From Aliirhizobium wenxiniae (GTDB lineage: Bacteria > Pseudomonadota > Alphaproteobacteria > Rhizobiales > Rhizobiaceae): a stretch of DNA of 64,000 nucleotides. Location: positions 1 to 64,000 of the forward strand of contig NZ_JAEUAN010000020.1 in assembly GCF_019511445.1 (NCBI RefSeq), written 5' to 3'. The notes below the pieces were generated by a model. It did no database searches. It saw only the letters and a list, made by a program, of their open reading frames with translations, and was not told the DNA's origin. The number at the start of each line of letters is the position of its first letter. The first letter of the stretch is position 1. Positions 7,730-18,320 of the stretch are shown here, one piece after another. A program made the translations under genes and the position numbers.

Positions 7730-8788
7730 GTGACGAGTGAGTTTCGAGATCTGGAGAGACCGCAGGCGCTGCGCAGGAAGGACGTTGTGCTGATGGCAAC
7801 GGTGACGAGCTTTGAAGAGCTCTCCCATCCGACACGTTCGGAACTGCGGCAATTCGCCGAACTCTTCATGCCGATCTTTTCCGCCTCATCCGACGAGGCC
7901 CGCCGACAGGCGGTTGCAGCCCTTGCGCAGTCTTCCAACGTTCCTCCCGCCGTCGCCTTCTTTCTCGGCAGCCAGCCGATCGCCGTGGCAGCCCCGTTTC
8001 TGATCGCATCGACCTGCCTTTCCGACGAGGCGCTGATCACGATCGCCCGCTGCCAGGGCGCAGATCACGCGCGCACCATCGTGCGCCGCGCAGCCCTTTC
8101 GCCGACCGTCATCGACGCGCTTGTGGGCCTGCGGCCGGAAGAGGCACGACAGTCTAAGGCTGCCATCGAGGCAACAGAGACCCGCCCCGAGCCCGCCGGG
8201 ATGCCGATGAGCAACCCGGTGGCCGATACGGGTCGGCTGGCGCGCGAGGAAGATCTGCGCCGCCGGATCAAGCTGCTTGCAGGCCATGTGGAGCGGGCGG
8301 AAGACGACCGTCTGGGGTTGCGCAGCCTGTCAGACGTGCAGCAGGCGCTTCTGGCGCGCTTTGCACGCAACCGCGAAGCCATTTTTCTCGTCACCGCGCT
8401 TGCGGATATTCTGACGACCAGCCGCTGGCTTGCCGAGCGCATCCTGCTCGATCTCTCCGGCCGCCAGCTTGCCACCGTGTTGAAAAGCCTCGGCATGCGG
8501 CTCGCCGACGCGACCTATATCCTGACCCGCCTCTACGGCCATCTGGCCGAAGCGACCGATGGCGTGTCCGAGGCCGAAAGCCTGTGGCAATCGCTGAACG
8601 AGGACGAGTGCCATGCGCGGGTAGAAGCGTGGCGCAGGGCCGACCGCTATACCTATGGCGCGGATCAGGCGGCTTCCGGCATGTTTTCCGGCGCAGATAC
8701 GGATGGCGCCACCGGCTTTGTCGATGACCGCCCCTTGCGCACCTCGGCCACGGTGCGCCGCAGCGCTTCCGGTTTCCGCATCCGCTAA
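7730..8788 (+). CDS. DUF2336 domain-containing protein
   Basis: A 352-residue, mainly alpha-helical cytoplasmic protein of the DUF2336 family, which is confined largely to alphaproteobacteria and has no settled function. It shows repeated helical units such as FAELFMPIFSASSDEARRQAVAALAQ and VPPAVAFFLGSQPIAVAAPFL that recall HEAT-like repeats. GTG 7730 gives VTSEFRDLERPQALRRKD; ATG 7793 (MATVTSFEEL), with AGGAAGGA upstream, is a strong alternative, so the start is uncertain. It is convergent with the DUF1491 gene, with only three bases between the stops. A CtrA-type box lies in the upstream region. Confidence 0.8.
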   Translation: MTSEFRDLERPQALRRKDVVLMATVTSFEELSHPTRSELRQFAELFMPIFSASSDEARRQAVAALAQSSNVPPAVAFFLGSQPIAVAAPFLIASTCLSDEALITIARCQGADHARTIVRRAALSPTVIDALVGLRPEEARQSKAAIEATETRPEPAGMPMSNPVADTGRLAREEDLRRRIKLLAGHVERAEDDRLGLRSLSDVQQALLARFARNREAIFLVTALADILTTSRWLAERILLDLSGRQLATVLKSLGMRLADATYILTRLYGHLAEATDGVSEAESLWQSLNEDECHARVEAWRRADRYTYGADQAASGMFSGADTDGATGFVDDRPLRTSATVRRSASGFRIR

Positions 8789-8791
8789 AGC

Positions 8792-9139
8792 TTACCGATC
8801 CGGCTTTACGACCGGAAACAGATCGCCAAGATCGTCGATCTCCAGTTCCACCAGCCACAGATCGGGATCGAAACGGATTTCTCTGTCGAGCGCCTCGCGC
8901 ATGACATCCGGCTCGGCGCGCTCAAGCCGCGTCTCGAACTTGCGGCTGCCGTCATCCTCGCTGGCAAAGAAGTTTTGGGGTGCCGGCGCATAGAGGCTTT
9001 CCAGCCCATCGCGAAACCGCTGCCGGATAAAGATCGCCCCCGCCTCCTCCGCCCCCTTATGCTCAACCGCCGCAAAGCCGCCGAGACCGAAGACGCGGCG
9101 AATGAGAGCGGAGACATAGATATCGGAACGGAGACGCAT
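8792..9139 (-). CDS. DUF1491 family protein
   Basis: A 115-residue protein with the DUF1491 pattern: MRLRSDIYVSALIRRVF at the N-terminus, then GGFAAVEHKGAEEAGAIFI and RDGLESLYAPAPQ. The ATG at 9139 matches the family start exactly, although no good ribosome site is visible; the frame is open up to 9175. The family is small, soluble and uncharacterised, and is found mainly in alphaproteobacteria. It is convergent with the DUF2336 gene. Confidence 0.85.
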   Translation of the reverse strand: MRLRSDIYVSALIRRVFGLGGFAAVEHKGAEEAGAIFIRQRFRDGLESLYAPAPQNFFASEDDGSRKFETRLERAEPDVMREALDREIRFDPDLWLVELEIDDLGDLFPVVKPDR

Positions 9140-9275
9140 GAGGGAGTGAATAGGATGGATTTGGGGCGGAGGCAAATGGGGGAAGAAGGCGCGAAACTGT
9201 CTTTAGCCCACTCGGCTATTGTGTGATAGTCGAGAGACTACCCAATATCTAGCAAGACAGAGCGCTCCCATTTCA

Positions 9276-9542
9276 ATGCACAATGATCCCACTTGCCATT
9301 GCCGCGTCTGTGGATTGCGACAACCGTACCCTCAGTACGGAGAAGACGGAAATTGCCCCACTTACGAAATATGCCCCTGTTGTGGGGTCGAGTTCGGTTA
9401 TGAGGATGAGACGGTCCAGAGTGCTCAGGCATTTCGCAAGACATGGATCAACAGTGGTTCGAAATGGGTCTATGTTCAGGAAACACCTGAAAACTGGTCA
9501 CCAGAACAGCAGATGGCCGGTATACCGGAAACATTCAAATGA
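9276..9542 (+). CDS. Cysteine-rich CPCC family protein (zinc-ribbon-like)
   Basis: An 88-residue protein starting MHNDPTCHCRVCG at 9276. It carries paired cysteine knuckles CHCRVCG and CPCCGVEFGYED, then a conserved tail with RKTWINSGSKW. This is the Cys_rich_CPCC pattern, a small zinc-binding domain found widely as a stand-alone gene, sometimes near polymorphic toxin or immunity loci. The GC content is lower than in neighbouring genes, and the gene has its own promoter region, which suggests acquisition. Zinc binding is inferred from the cysteine spacing; function unknown. Confidence 0.7.
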   Translation: MHNDPTCHCRVCGLRQPYPQYGEDGNCPTYEICPCCGVEFGYEDETVQSAQAFRKTWINSGSKWVYVQETPENWSPEQQMAGIPETFK

Positions 9543-9758
9543 ATGGCCCTAACCCATATGGCGCCATGAAAGCTTTGATTAACCTACTCAATGGCAGGAG
9601 GAGAGTTCGATAGCTACTGGCCCGATGACCCAACCGATTTTTGTATCGGCATGGATGTAATCTGCTGCCCCGGTAAATCCGGCAGCGCTCTTCCGTATGC
9701 CCCTCCCCGCGCAAGAATGGGCCCGGCAAGAATTTGATAACATCTCTTCTCCAAGAAC

Positions 9759-10301
9759 ATGGAGATGACGAATACAAATCATTCACGCCCGCGTCGGCAT
9801 CTCTTGCGCGTGATCGCAGGTGGCCTTTGGGCCTTATCCCTGAATATCCAGACAGCCATTGCGGCACCGGTCGATATGACGGCCGGCAAGCTGTTCGATA
9901 TCTGTGCGGCAGCGAGCGTGCAGGTTGCGGGCGAAAGAGGCGACGCGCTTGGTTGGCAAAAGCTGTCCGATGCGGAAACCGAAGAGTGGCGCAATACGTT
10001 CATCGGTCATGATGCCGGTTCTGTGGACATGGTGGGCTGGCAGCGCAAGGCGGCAGGCCGGCCTGAATTCCTGTCATTCTGGACAAACGTTCGACTGCCT
10101 GGCCTCAAGACCTGTTCCTATTCGACCCCAAACGCGGCGGGGCTTCTCGACGGCATGGCGGAACGGCTGGGGCCTGCCGATAATCTCGACAGGGACGATG
10201 CGGCAAAGAGCGTCACGGCCTTGTGGCTGCGTGATGGCGTCGAATATTCCTTCGTCCAGGTCCGTTCTTCAGCGATCGTGACGATCAGCCCGCAACGCTG
10301 A
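9759..10301 (+). CDS. Exported hypothetical protein
   Basis: A 180-residue protein with a basic N-terminus and hydrophobic segment ending in a likely signal peptidase site (GGLWALSLNIQTAIAAP), so it should be periplasmic. The mature part contains two cysteines (FDICAAAS and LKTCSYST) that could form a disulfide, and no motif that I recognise. ATG 9759 is used; ATG 9765 six bases on is an alternative. Codon use fits the genome. About 215 bp upstream back to the CPCC gene show no feature. Confidence 0.65.
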   Translation: MEMTNTNHSRPRRHLLRVIAGGLWALSLNIQTAIAAPVDMTAGKLFDICAAASVQVAGERGDALGWQKLSDAETEEWRNTFIGHDAGSVDMVGWQRKAAGRPEFLSFWTNVRLPGLKTCSYSTPNAAGLLDGMAERLGPADNLDRDDAAKSVTALWLRDGVEYSFVQVRSSAIVTISPQR

Positions 10302-10372
10302 AGCACCGGTCGCAAGCAATCCTGCCACGACATCAGCTCGCCTTCTGAATGATGCGGTCAGCGATATCGCGT

Positions 10373-11576
10373 CTAAAGCGCGCCGATCGCCTTCAGTTTT
10401 TGCAGCACGACCGCGTCGGGTTCGCCGGTTTCGGGCAGGCGGTAGTGTTTCTGGAAGCGGCGGATGGCGGCTTTGGTCTGGGTGCCGGCGACGCCGTCGA
10501 TCTCGACATCGGTATAGGCGATGTTCGACAGGCCTTTCTGGATCTGCAGCACCATCTGCGAGGCGGGGACGGGATCGGTTCGCTTGACCGCTTGGGTCGG
10601 CGCCGCGGCTATACGGCGTGCGCCCGAAATCTCTGCCGGGGGCGTCATCGCCGGCTGGCGCTCGGAGGAGCGGATGGCGGCGGTGATCGGGTCTTCGTTG
10701 CGGGCAGACGCCTTGACCTGCTGGACGACGGGCTGAGCCGTCGGGCGGGTTGCGGTTCTTTGCGCTTCCGCTCTGGGGGCTGCGGTTCGGGTGGCCTCCG
10801 CTCTTGGAGCCTGGCGCGGGATCGGGAGCGGTGCTGCCGTGACCTGAGTTTGCGGCTGTGCCTGAGGCAGACCTGCAGCCTGCCCCTGGTTTCTCGACTG
10901 TGACTGCAGGACGGCCAGCAGTTCTGGCGTGGCGACACCGCGCTGCGGCAGGCCGGAGGCCTCCTCGAAGAACAGGATGGCGCTTTCCGTGCGCGGTCCC
11001 ATCAGGCCGTCATCGGTGCCCTGATAGATGCCGCGGCGGGCAAGTTCGCGCTGGATGCCGGCCACGAGTGCGGGATCCGTGGTTGCGGAAGCCGGTTGGC
11101 TGCTCTGTGCCTGGCCGGCGATGATCGAGCGAATGTCGTCCGCAGGTGCTGCGGCGGGTGCCGGTGCGGGCTGGGCCGTGGGCGAAGCGACGGTCTGACC
11201 GGGCGACGGCTGGCGGGGCGCTGCTTGCACCGGTGCCGTCTGCCCTCCAGCCGGGGCACGTTCGATGCGGAACGTGGTCACATCGGCCGGATTTGCTTCA
11301 CGAAACTGGCGATAGCCGGCAATCGCATTCGGGTCGCTTGCATCCCGGGTCGCCAGGAAAGGCGACGGATGGCCGCCCGGCTGATACCAGAGCGCATTGG
11401 CGGCGACGAAGGAGAAGGCGACGATGAAGGTCGTGGCGTAGAGGGTGGCCTTGGGATTGCGGACAATCGCGCCGCCGATGCCGCGCGCAGAACTTCCCGC
11501 ACCATAAAGGACGGCAGACCCCGCACCCGCAAGCATGCGGGTCGGAAGGCTTTGCTCCTTCACTGCCCGTCGCCCC

Positions 11577-11605
<29 letters not shown>
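10373..11605 (-). CDS. Membrane-anchored peptidoglycan-binding (PG_binding_1) protein
   Basis: A 410-residue protein with a basic cytoplasmic N-terminus, one transmembrane helix (ATTFIVAFSFVAANALWY) and a long Pro/Ala/Gln-rich periplasmic linker. Two peptidoglycan-binding helical domains follow: LARRGIYQGTDDGLMGPRT and, at the C-terminus, DVEIDGVAGTQTKAAIRRFQ, each with the DGxxGxxT turn of the family. The start at 11605 follows GGGATG; a GTG two codons earlier is possible. It overlaps the 3' end of the upstream histidine kinase gene by 29 bases in another frame, so the two are co-transcribed. A link between kinase and envelope is implied, not shown. Confidence 0.85.
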
Positions 11606-13157
<1,552 letters not shown>

Positions 13158-13626
13158 TCAATACCCTGACACGAACTCGTTTTACGCGGTCACATTAGGC
13201 TTCCGCGGCTTAAGGAAAGGATAAAGTGTGTGATTCCCGACTTCTCCAAAAGCCCGCATTTCCGGCTTTGGCACAGAATGGGCCGCACTTCTCCAATCGT
13301 GGTTAACGGTCGGTAAGCGACGGATTTATCTCGATTTTTCCGTTGATGTTAACGATTGTGGCAAAGCGGCCGCGCCAAAACGCCTTGCCTTTCAGACCAG
13401 CGCTGCCTTTATGCTTAACGCGGATCGTTAAACTTTGAGACAAATGCCGCTCAGGATGATTCAAAACTGGATCCTGTGCCGGTTTAGTTCAAATTTTAGA
13501 TAAATCCGAGCGGTCGCATCAAAGGGATATTTGCTTGCCGCCGGTACGTTGGTGTTCAGAAGCGGCACAGACCGCAACCCGGCAGAGATGCTCTGCTGTG
13601 GAAAAGAATGAGCGCAGGACAGGGCA
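13158..13626. other. 469 bp divergent intergenic region
   Basis: This is the shared upstream region of the histidine kinase (minus) and the DUF5330 gene (plus). It is AT-richer than its surroundings and contains several GTTAAC hexamers (for example at 13301, 13350 and 13428), but the paired TTAA spacing is not seven, so no proper CtrA box is claimed. No convincing ORF or structured RNA is seen. Confidence 0.5.
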
Positions 13627-14076
13627 ATGTGGTTTCTGATCAAGGGAAGTGTCTTCTTTGCAGCCGTGCTGGTGGTGCTTTCATACTTCAGCAACAGGCC
13701 GCTTGACGTAAACGAGGGAGCCGGCGCCGTGCAGATGGGCGACGCGATCTCGGCTGCGACGGGCGCTTACAGCTATATTGCCGGGCTCTGCGCCGAAAAG
13801 CCGGATGTCTGTGAAAAAGGCGCCGAAACGCTTTCCGTGCTCGGTATCAGAGCCGCAGAGGGCGCGCATGTCGCCTTCGAACTGCTCGACAGCCATTTCA
13901 ACAGCAAGCCTGACGATGCCGAGGCTGCCGATCTGGCGATGAAGCAGGATCCCGATCCGACCCCTTACCCGGCCGATGCGGTAAAAACCCAGTCGATCGC
14001 TTCGTCTGCCCCGATCCATACGGGTTCCGTGCCGCCCGCCTCCGTGCCGCTGCCGCAGAAACGCCCGGTGCAATAA
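13627..14076 (+). CDS. DUF5330 domain-containing protein
   Basis: A 149-residue protein starting MWFLIKGSVFFAAVLVVLSYF, a membrane anchor typical of the rhizobial DUF5330 family. A periplasmic helical region with a cysteine pair (GLCAEKPDVCEKG) and a proline-rich tail ending LPQKRP follow. The stop is followed 90 bp later by a strong intrinsic terminator, so the gene is probably monocistronic. The family has no established function; its position beside an envelope-linked kinase operon is suggestive only. Confidence 0.75.
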   Translation: MWFLIKGSVFFAAVLVVLSYFSNRPLDVNEGAGAVQMGDAISAATGAYSYIAGLCAEKPDVCEKGAETLSVLGIRAAEGAHVAFELLDSHFNSKPDDAEAADLAMKQDPDPTPYPADAVKTQSIASSAPIHTGSVPPASVPLPQKRPVQ

Positions 14077-14167
14077 CCCGGCTTCACTCCGAATTTTACG
14101 ACTTGCGCCGGGTGCCTGTGCCAACGGTTCCCGACGCCTGACTGCCCTCGAATTCAGCAATTGCTGG

Positions 14168-14202
14168 CGCCGCAAGGAGAAATCCTTGCGGCGATTTTTT
14201 TG
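14168..14202 (+). terminator. Intrinsic terminator of the DUF5330 gene
   Basis: A perfect 11 bp stem (cgccgcaagga / tccttgcggcg) with a GAAA loop is followed by attttttt on the plus strand. Confidence 0.9.
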
Positions 14203-14237
14203 GCTGAGGGGTGAGAGCAAGAAGGTATCGAGAGGCA

Positions 14238-14435
14238 TTACCTCTCTAAACATCCTTCATCCGGATCATGGCCATCCCTGGATTTCTCGGCAGGCATTCG
14301 ACCGAAAATGCCAAGGAGACCGACCAAAGCGCCGCCAGTCAGTTTTTGCAAGACGTGTAAACGAGAGCATCCGAGCGCGTAGAATTCCTCCTCAGTCATG
14401 TTCACCTGAGGGAGCGGGCGAATAATCGGCATCAT
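14238..14435 (-). CDS. Possible small hypothetical protein
   Basis: A 65-codon frame divergent from the LysR-type gene at 14523. An internal ATG at 14399 (MTEEEFYALGCSRLHVLQKL) has AGGTG five bases upstream and may be the real start. The middle (GGALVGLLGIFGRMP) is mildly hydrophobic. No family is recognised, and it could be chance or the remnant of a gene once controlled by the neighbouring LysR protein. Confidence 0.3.
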   Translation of the reverse strand: MMPIIRPLPQVNMTEEEFYALGCSRLHVLQKLTGGALVGLLGIFGRMPAEKSRDGHDPDEGCLER

Positions 14436-14522
14436 GATCGTTTCCCGGCGTTTTCATTTCCGATATATTACCGGGATAAGATCGGCCCATCTGCGCCGAT
14501 TTTCGCAGAGGGCATTTCATTT

Positions 14523-15395
14523 ATGAAAGATGCGAACTGGGAAGATCTTCATTTATTCTACCATGTCGCCAAGGCTGGCGGATTGAATTCGGCGGTGGAA
14601 GAGAGTGGCGTCAGCGCGCCAACCCTGGGACGGCGCATGCTCGCACTTGAGCAGCAAACCGGCCTGAGCCTGTTCATCCGATCGCATAGCGGATACGTGC
14701 TGAGCCCGGAAGGCCGCACGCTATTTCAGAAAGTCAGGGCAATGAAGGCAGCGTCTCTGCCGGTGCAAGATATGTTATCGCACCAGGCAGATACACCTCT
14801 CATCCGCATCTCCGCAGGAACGGCGACAGCATCGTTTCTGGTCGACAAATTCAATCTTCTAAGCCGCCCGACAGACGGTTTTCGCCTGAACTTCGTCACA
14901 ACCGAAGCCGTTCTCGATATAGCTCATCGCGAGATCGATATCGGCATCCGCAATCGTCCGCCGGAGGCGGGCAACCTTGCTTCTCGCAAACTCGCAGTTC
15001 TGCGGTTCGCGCCCTATCGCAGCTGGAATGCAGCCAACCCGGAACTGCTGGAATGGATTGCCGTGGATGCCACAAGCGCGCGTCACCCGGCAGCTCTGTG
15101 GCTTCATCGGCAGGGCTTGCCGATACGCGCTGCGGCAGGCTCCGTGGCAACGGTACACGCACTCGTCAAAGCCGGGGCCGGTATCGGCATCATGCCCTGC
15201 ATGTATGCGGATTGCGACCCGACCCTGGCGCGCGCCGGACCGATCATAGAGGAGCTGACCGAAACGCAGTATCTTGTCACTCACGCCGACGATCGATCCC
15301 GGCCGCCGATCCGCAAACTGTGCGAGCGCATCGTTGCAATTTACCGCGACAATGCGGAATTGCTGGCCGGGGCGAAGCCGCTTCGCCCTGAATAA
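14523..15395 (+). CDS. LysR-family transcriptional regulator
   Basis: A 290-residue regulator with an N-terminal winged HTH at residues 5-65 (WEDLHLFYHVAKAGGLNSAV, then APTLGRRMLALEQQTGLSLF) and a C-terminal substrate-binding domain at about 90-285 with the AGAGIGIMPCMYAD segment near its end. The recognition helix is of the 'APTLGRRM' type rather than the common 'SxSxxI'. The upstream ~90 bp separate it from a doubtful small divergent gene. Convergent with nhaA. The effector and targets are unknown. Confidence 0.85.
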   Translation: MKDANWEDLHLFYHVAKAGGLNSAVEESGVSAPTLGRRMLALEQQTGLSLFIRSHSGYVLSPEGRTLFQKVRAMKAASLPVQDMLSHQADTPLIRISAGTATASFLVDKFNLLSRPTDGFRLNFVTTEAVLDIAHREIDIGIRNRPPEAGNLASRKLAVLRFAPYRSWNAANPELLEWIAVDATSARHPAALWLHRQGLPIRAAAGSVATVHALVKAGAGIGIMPCMYADCDPTLARAGPIIEELTETQYLVTHADDRSRPPIRKLCERIVAIYRDNAELLAGAKPLRPE

Positions 15396-15521
15396 TCAGC
15401 GAGACTCGCGATGTCGTTATGCCAACCGAAATATTTGATCGCCGGAAGCAAATTTCATCGTGTCCGGGCGGAATACTGAGGAGGCGTCGAACCGTCCTCA
15501 GCAATTGCAAGTCTCCTTCGG

Positions 15522-16739
15522 TCAGACCGCGCTGACACTTTTCGCCCCTCCCCGACGGCCAAAGACCGTCAGGAAAAGCGAGCCAATGATGCCTGCCACA
15601 ACAGATCCTATCAAGATTCCGATCTTGGCGCTGTCCTGCATGGCCGGATCGTCGAAGGCCAGAAGCGCTATGAAGAGCGACATCGTGAAGCCGATGCCGC
15701 AAAGAAAGGCCACGCCTACCATCTGGCCCCAGCTTGCATGGGCCGGAAGGTCTGCGAGCCGCAGCTTGACGAGAACGGCCGTCGTTCCAAGCACGCCGAC
15801 CAGTTTGCCGAAAACCAGGCCGCTGGCGACGCCGAGGGTGAGTGGCTCGACTAGCACCGACAGCGATACGCCGGCGAAGGAGACGCCCGCATTGGCAAAG
15901 CCAAAAATCGGCACGATCATGAATGCGACGGGCTTCTGCAGAGCATGCTCGAGCTTGTGGAGCGGCGATTCTTCATGGCTCGCCTCCGGTGCGGCAGGCG
16001 TGGCTTTCAGCGGAATGGTGAGCGCCAATATGACGCCGGCGAGCGTCGCATGGATCCCGGATGCGAAGACGAGAACCCAGAGAACCGCGCCGAGAGCCAG
16101 ATAGGGCCACAATTGCCTGACGCCCGAGCGGTTGAAGATGATGAGATTGCCGATGACGATGGCGGCGGCGGCAAGGGCGAGCAGGTTCAGTTCATCCGTA
16201 TAGAAGAGCGCGATGACGATGACCGCGCCGAGATCGTCGATGATCGCCAATGCCGCGAGAAAGATTTTCAGCGAGGCGGGAACGCGGCTTCCGAAGAGGG
16301 AAAGCACGCCGAGGGCAAAGGCGATATCGGTTGCGGTCGGGATCGCCCAGCCGCGAATGGCGGCCGGATCTGCACCGTTGAAATAGACATAGAACAGCGC
16401 CGGAAAGATCATTCCACCGGCGGCAGCGACGCCCGGCAGGATGCGTCGGCTCCAGCTCGACAGCTGGCCATCCAGCATCTCGCGCTTGATCTCCAGCCCG
16501 ACGAGCAGGAAGAAGACCGCCATCAGGGCGTCGTTGATCCAGTGCTGGATGCTGAGCGGCCCGAGATAGATGTGCAGGACGTGAAAATAGGTTTCCGCCA
16601 ACGGGGAATTCGCCGTCACGATGGCGAGTGCAGCAACGACCATCAGGATGATGCCGCCGGAAGCCTCGCTATCCAGAAACTGGCGAAGGGTGGATTGAAT
16701 GCGGCCCTTGGGCGTTTTCGAAGACATTCTCGAAGACAT
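15522..16739 (-). CDS. nhaA: NhaA-type Na+/H+ antiporter
   Basis: A 405-residue inner-membrane antiporter that exports Na+ in exchange for protons and helps control internal pH. It shows the NhaA hallmarks: FLLVGLEIKREMLDGQL, ATDIAFALGVLSLFGSRVP with the first functional aspartate, and IIDDLGAVIVIALFYT with the paired Asp-Asp that binds Na+. About eleven to twelve hydrophobic segments follow in normal order, and the length is typical. ATG 16739 (MSSRMSSKTPKG) has AAGGAG ten bases upstream; the frame is open to 16811. Single gene. Confidence 0.95.
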   Translation of the reverse strand: MSSRMSSKTPKGRIQSTLRQFLDSEASGGIILMVVAALAIVTANSPLAETYFHVLHIYLGPLSIQHWINDALMAVFFLLVGLEIKREMLDGQLSSWSRRILPGVAAAGGMIFPALFYVYFNGADPAAIRGWAIPTATDIAFALGVLSLFGSRVPASLKIFLAALAIIDDLGAVIVIALFYTDELNLLALAAAAIVIGNLIIFNRSGVRQLWPYLALGAVLWVLVFASGIHATLAGVILALTIPLKATPAAPEASHEESPLHKLEHALQKPVAFMIVPIFGFANAGVSFAGVSLSVLVEPLTLGVASGLVFGKLVGVLGTTAVLVKLRLADLPAHASWGQMVGVAFLCGIGFTMSLFIALLAFDDPAMQDSAKIGILIGSVVAGIIGSLFLTVFGRRGGAKSVSAV

Positions 16740-17007
16740 GGGTTCGCGCTCCTTGTGAGAGGTTGATCGAAGTCTCCGTGGATTTCGGGGGAACCCGCAG
16801 CACCGCAGCACGCGCTTTGACCGAGCAATAATGGAATTTTATGTCAAATTTCCAGCAAAATCGGCTCTGGACAATAGATTGTGAGCGTGCCGGCTCGATT
16901 TCGGCGATGCCGCGAAGAGCAAGCTGCGGGAAAATGCGGCGATTTATTCTGTCATCGGCAGGCAAAACTCCTATATGGAGGGGAACAGACATTTACCGGA
17001 CGACACC

Positions 17008-17430
17008 ATGGCAGAGCTTTCCCAGATCATCGACGACTTCGCATTCCTGGACGAATGGGAAGATCGCTACCGCTATGTGATCGAACTCGGCAAGGCGTTG
17101 CCGGATCTCGCCGAGGCGCAAAAAACCTCCGAGAACAAGGTGCAGGGTTGCGCCAGCCAGGTATGGCTGGTCAGCCATGTGACGGATCAGAGCGCCGATC
17201 CGGTCATGACCTTCGAGGGCGATTCCGACGCGCATATCGTGCGCGGTCTCGTCGCCATCGTGCTTGCCACCTATTCCGGAAAACATGCCTCGGAAATTGT
17301 TGCCACCGATGCGATCGACATCTTCAACCAGATCGGCCTCGTGGAACATCTCTCCTCGCAGCGCGCCAACGGATTGCGCTCGATGGTCAAGCGCATCCGC
17401 GAAGAGGCACGCCTGAAGGCTGTGGCTTAA
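17008..17430 (+). CDS. sufE: SufE family cysteine desulfuration protein
   Basis: A 140-residue protein that accepts persulfide sulfur from the cysteine desulfurase SufS and passes it to iron-sulfur cluster assembly in the cytoplasm. It has the family start IIDDFAFLDEWEDRYRYVIELG and the acceptor cysteine in KVQGCASQVWL (C51 by codon count from 17008). ATG 17008 matches the family N-terminus; an in-frame ATG at 16975 is less likely. Its stop overlaps the convergent DUF6456 gene by four bases. No suf operon is next to it. Confidence 0.93.
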   Translation: MAELSQIIDDFAFLDEWEDRYRYVIELGKALPDLAEAQKTSENKVQGCASQVWLVSHVTDQSADPVMTFEGDSDAHIVRGLVAIVLATYSGKHASEIVATDAIDIFNQIGLVEHLSSQRANGLRSMVKRIREEARLKAVA

Positions 17431-18320
17431 GAGGTCGGTCGAATACCGCCGCTGCCATAAGCCTCGGTGGTCGGGCGAAAATCCTGCGTCCCCCAGTGAT
17501 GCCGCTTGCCGCGCTCGGACTGGCGCGGGGGCGGCGCGTAGTGGCGGGCCAGCGCCAGAAGTGCCGTACGCAACATCAGTTTGGCGGAGCGTGCCGGCCA
17601 TTGCCGCTCGCGTTCCACCAGTTCCAGTCCCTTGCCGAAACAGCAGACATCAGCGGCAACGCCTGAAAGTTCCGGCCCCATCGCCTCCATCGCAGCGGAA
17701 AAACGCCGACGGGCTTCGATGGCGCTTGCGGCGATATCGGCAAGTCCGCCCCGTTCTCCCTTTCCGCGCGAGGAAAGCCGCGGCTCCCAGGACGAGGTGA
17801 TGCGCGGCTGCAGCTGGGCGCGGGTAAAATCATCAAGCAGCTTTTCGCCGGCATCGATCGCATCTGCAGGAAAGAAAAGCGCGCCGGCCTTGTCTTTCAG
17901 GCGTTTCAGGCTCGATAGCGGGGTGTCGTCGAGATTGCGGCTAACCGCCTGGCGAGAGCCATCCATCTCCATCGTGGTTTTGACGATTTCACCGTGCTGA
18001 CCGGCAAATCGATCCTCACCCTCGATGCCCGCCGCCACCAGGCTGCGGCGCAGAAAACTACGGGCTTCGGCTGTCGCTTCGACGCGGTTTTCCGACCGGC
18101 GGACGAGGCCAAGCGATACGGCCTGCCGCAACACGGCCTCGGAATAGGACCGCCGCTCCGTCCCGAGAAGGATGCTACTCGAAACGCCACTTTCGATCGT
18201 AAGCCCCCTGCCTGCGTTACCGACCACCTGCCGCACCAGCCTGACGAGACTTTTCGACGTGGCTGCGTGTGGCGATGCCTGGCCCACCTTCCCTTTCGAC
18301 GTCTTCGAACCCTCACTCAT
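17427..18320 (-). CDS. DUF6456 domain-containing protein
   Basis: A 297-residue basic cytoplasmic protein. The N-terminal half has a winged-helix-like stretch (SYSEAVLRQAVSLGLVRRSE). The C-terminal ~150 residues are the DUF6456 region, with FTRAQLQPRITSSWEP and AADVCCFGKGLELVERERQWPARSAKLMLRTAL, and the tail is disordered. It starts at 18320 in an ATGA overlap with the stop of the DnaA-domain-like gene, so the two are translationally coupled. The same pair near sufE and mucR is, as I recall, a recurrent rhizobial arrangement. A DNA-associated role is inferred. Confidence 0.8.
   Translation of the reverse strand: MSEGSKTSKGKVGQASPHAATSKSLVRLVRQVVGNAGRGLTIESGVSSSILLGTERRSYSEAVLRQAVSLGLVRRSENRVEATAEARSFLRRSLVAAGIEGEDRFAGQHGEIVKTTMEMDGSRQAVSRNLDDTPLSSLKRLKDKAGALFFPADAIDAGEKLLDDFTRAQLQPRITSSWEPRLSSRGKGERGGLADIAASAIEARRRFSAAMEAMGPELSGVAADVCCFGKGLELVERERQWPARSAKLMLRTALLALARHYAPPPRQSERGKRHHWGTQDFRPTTEAYGSGGIRPTS

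Noticed and set aside
13301..13432. Several GTTAAC sites that could look like CtrA boxes
   Set aside because: The spacing between TTAA half-sites is not seven (for example nine at 13417-13433), so they do not meet the consensus; GTTAAC alone is common.
15945..16766. Long plus-strand frame opposite nhaA, and similar long antisense frames opposite ilvE, the histidine kinase and the GGDEF-EAL gene
   Set aside because: These are shadows of high-GC genes on the other strand; their translations are rich in Arg, Gly, His and Asp and match no family.
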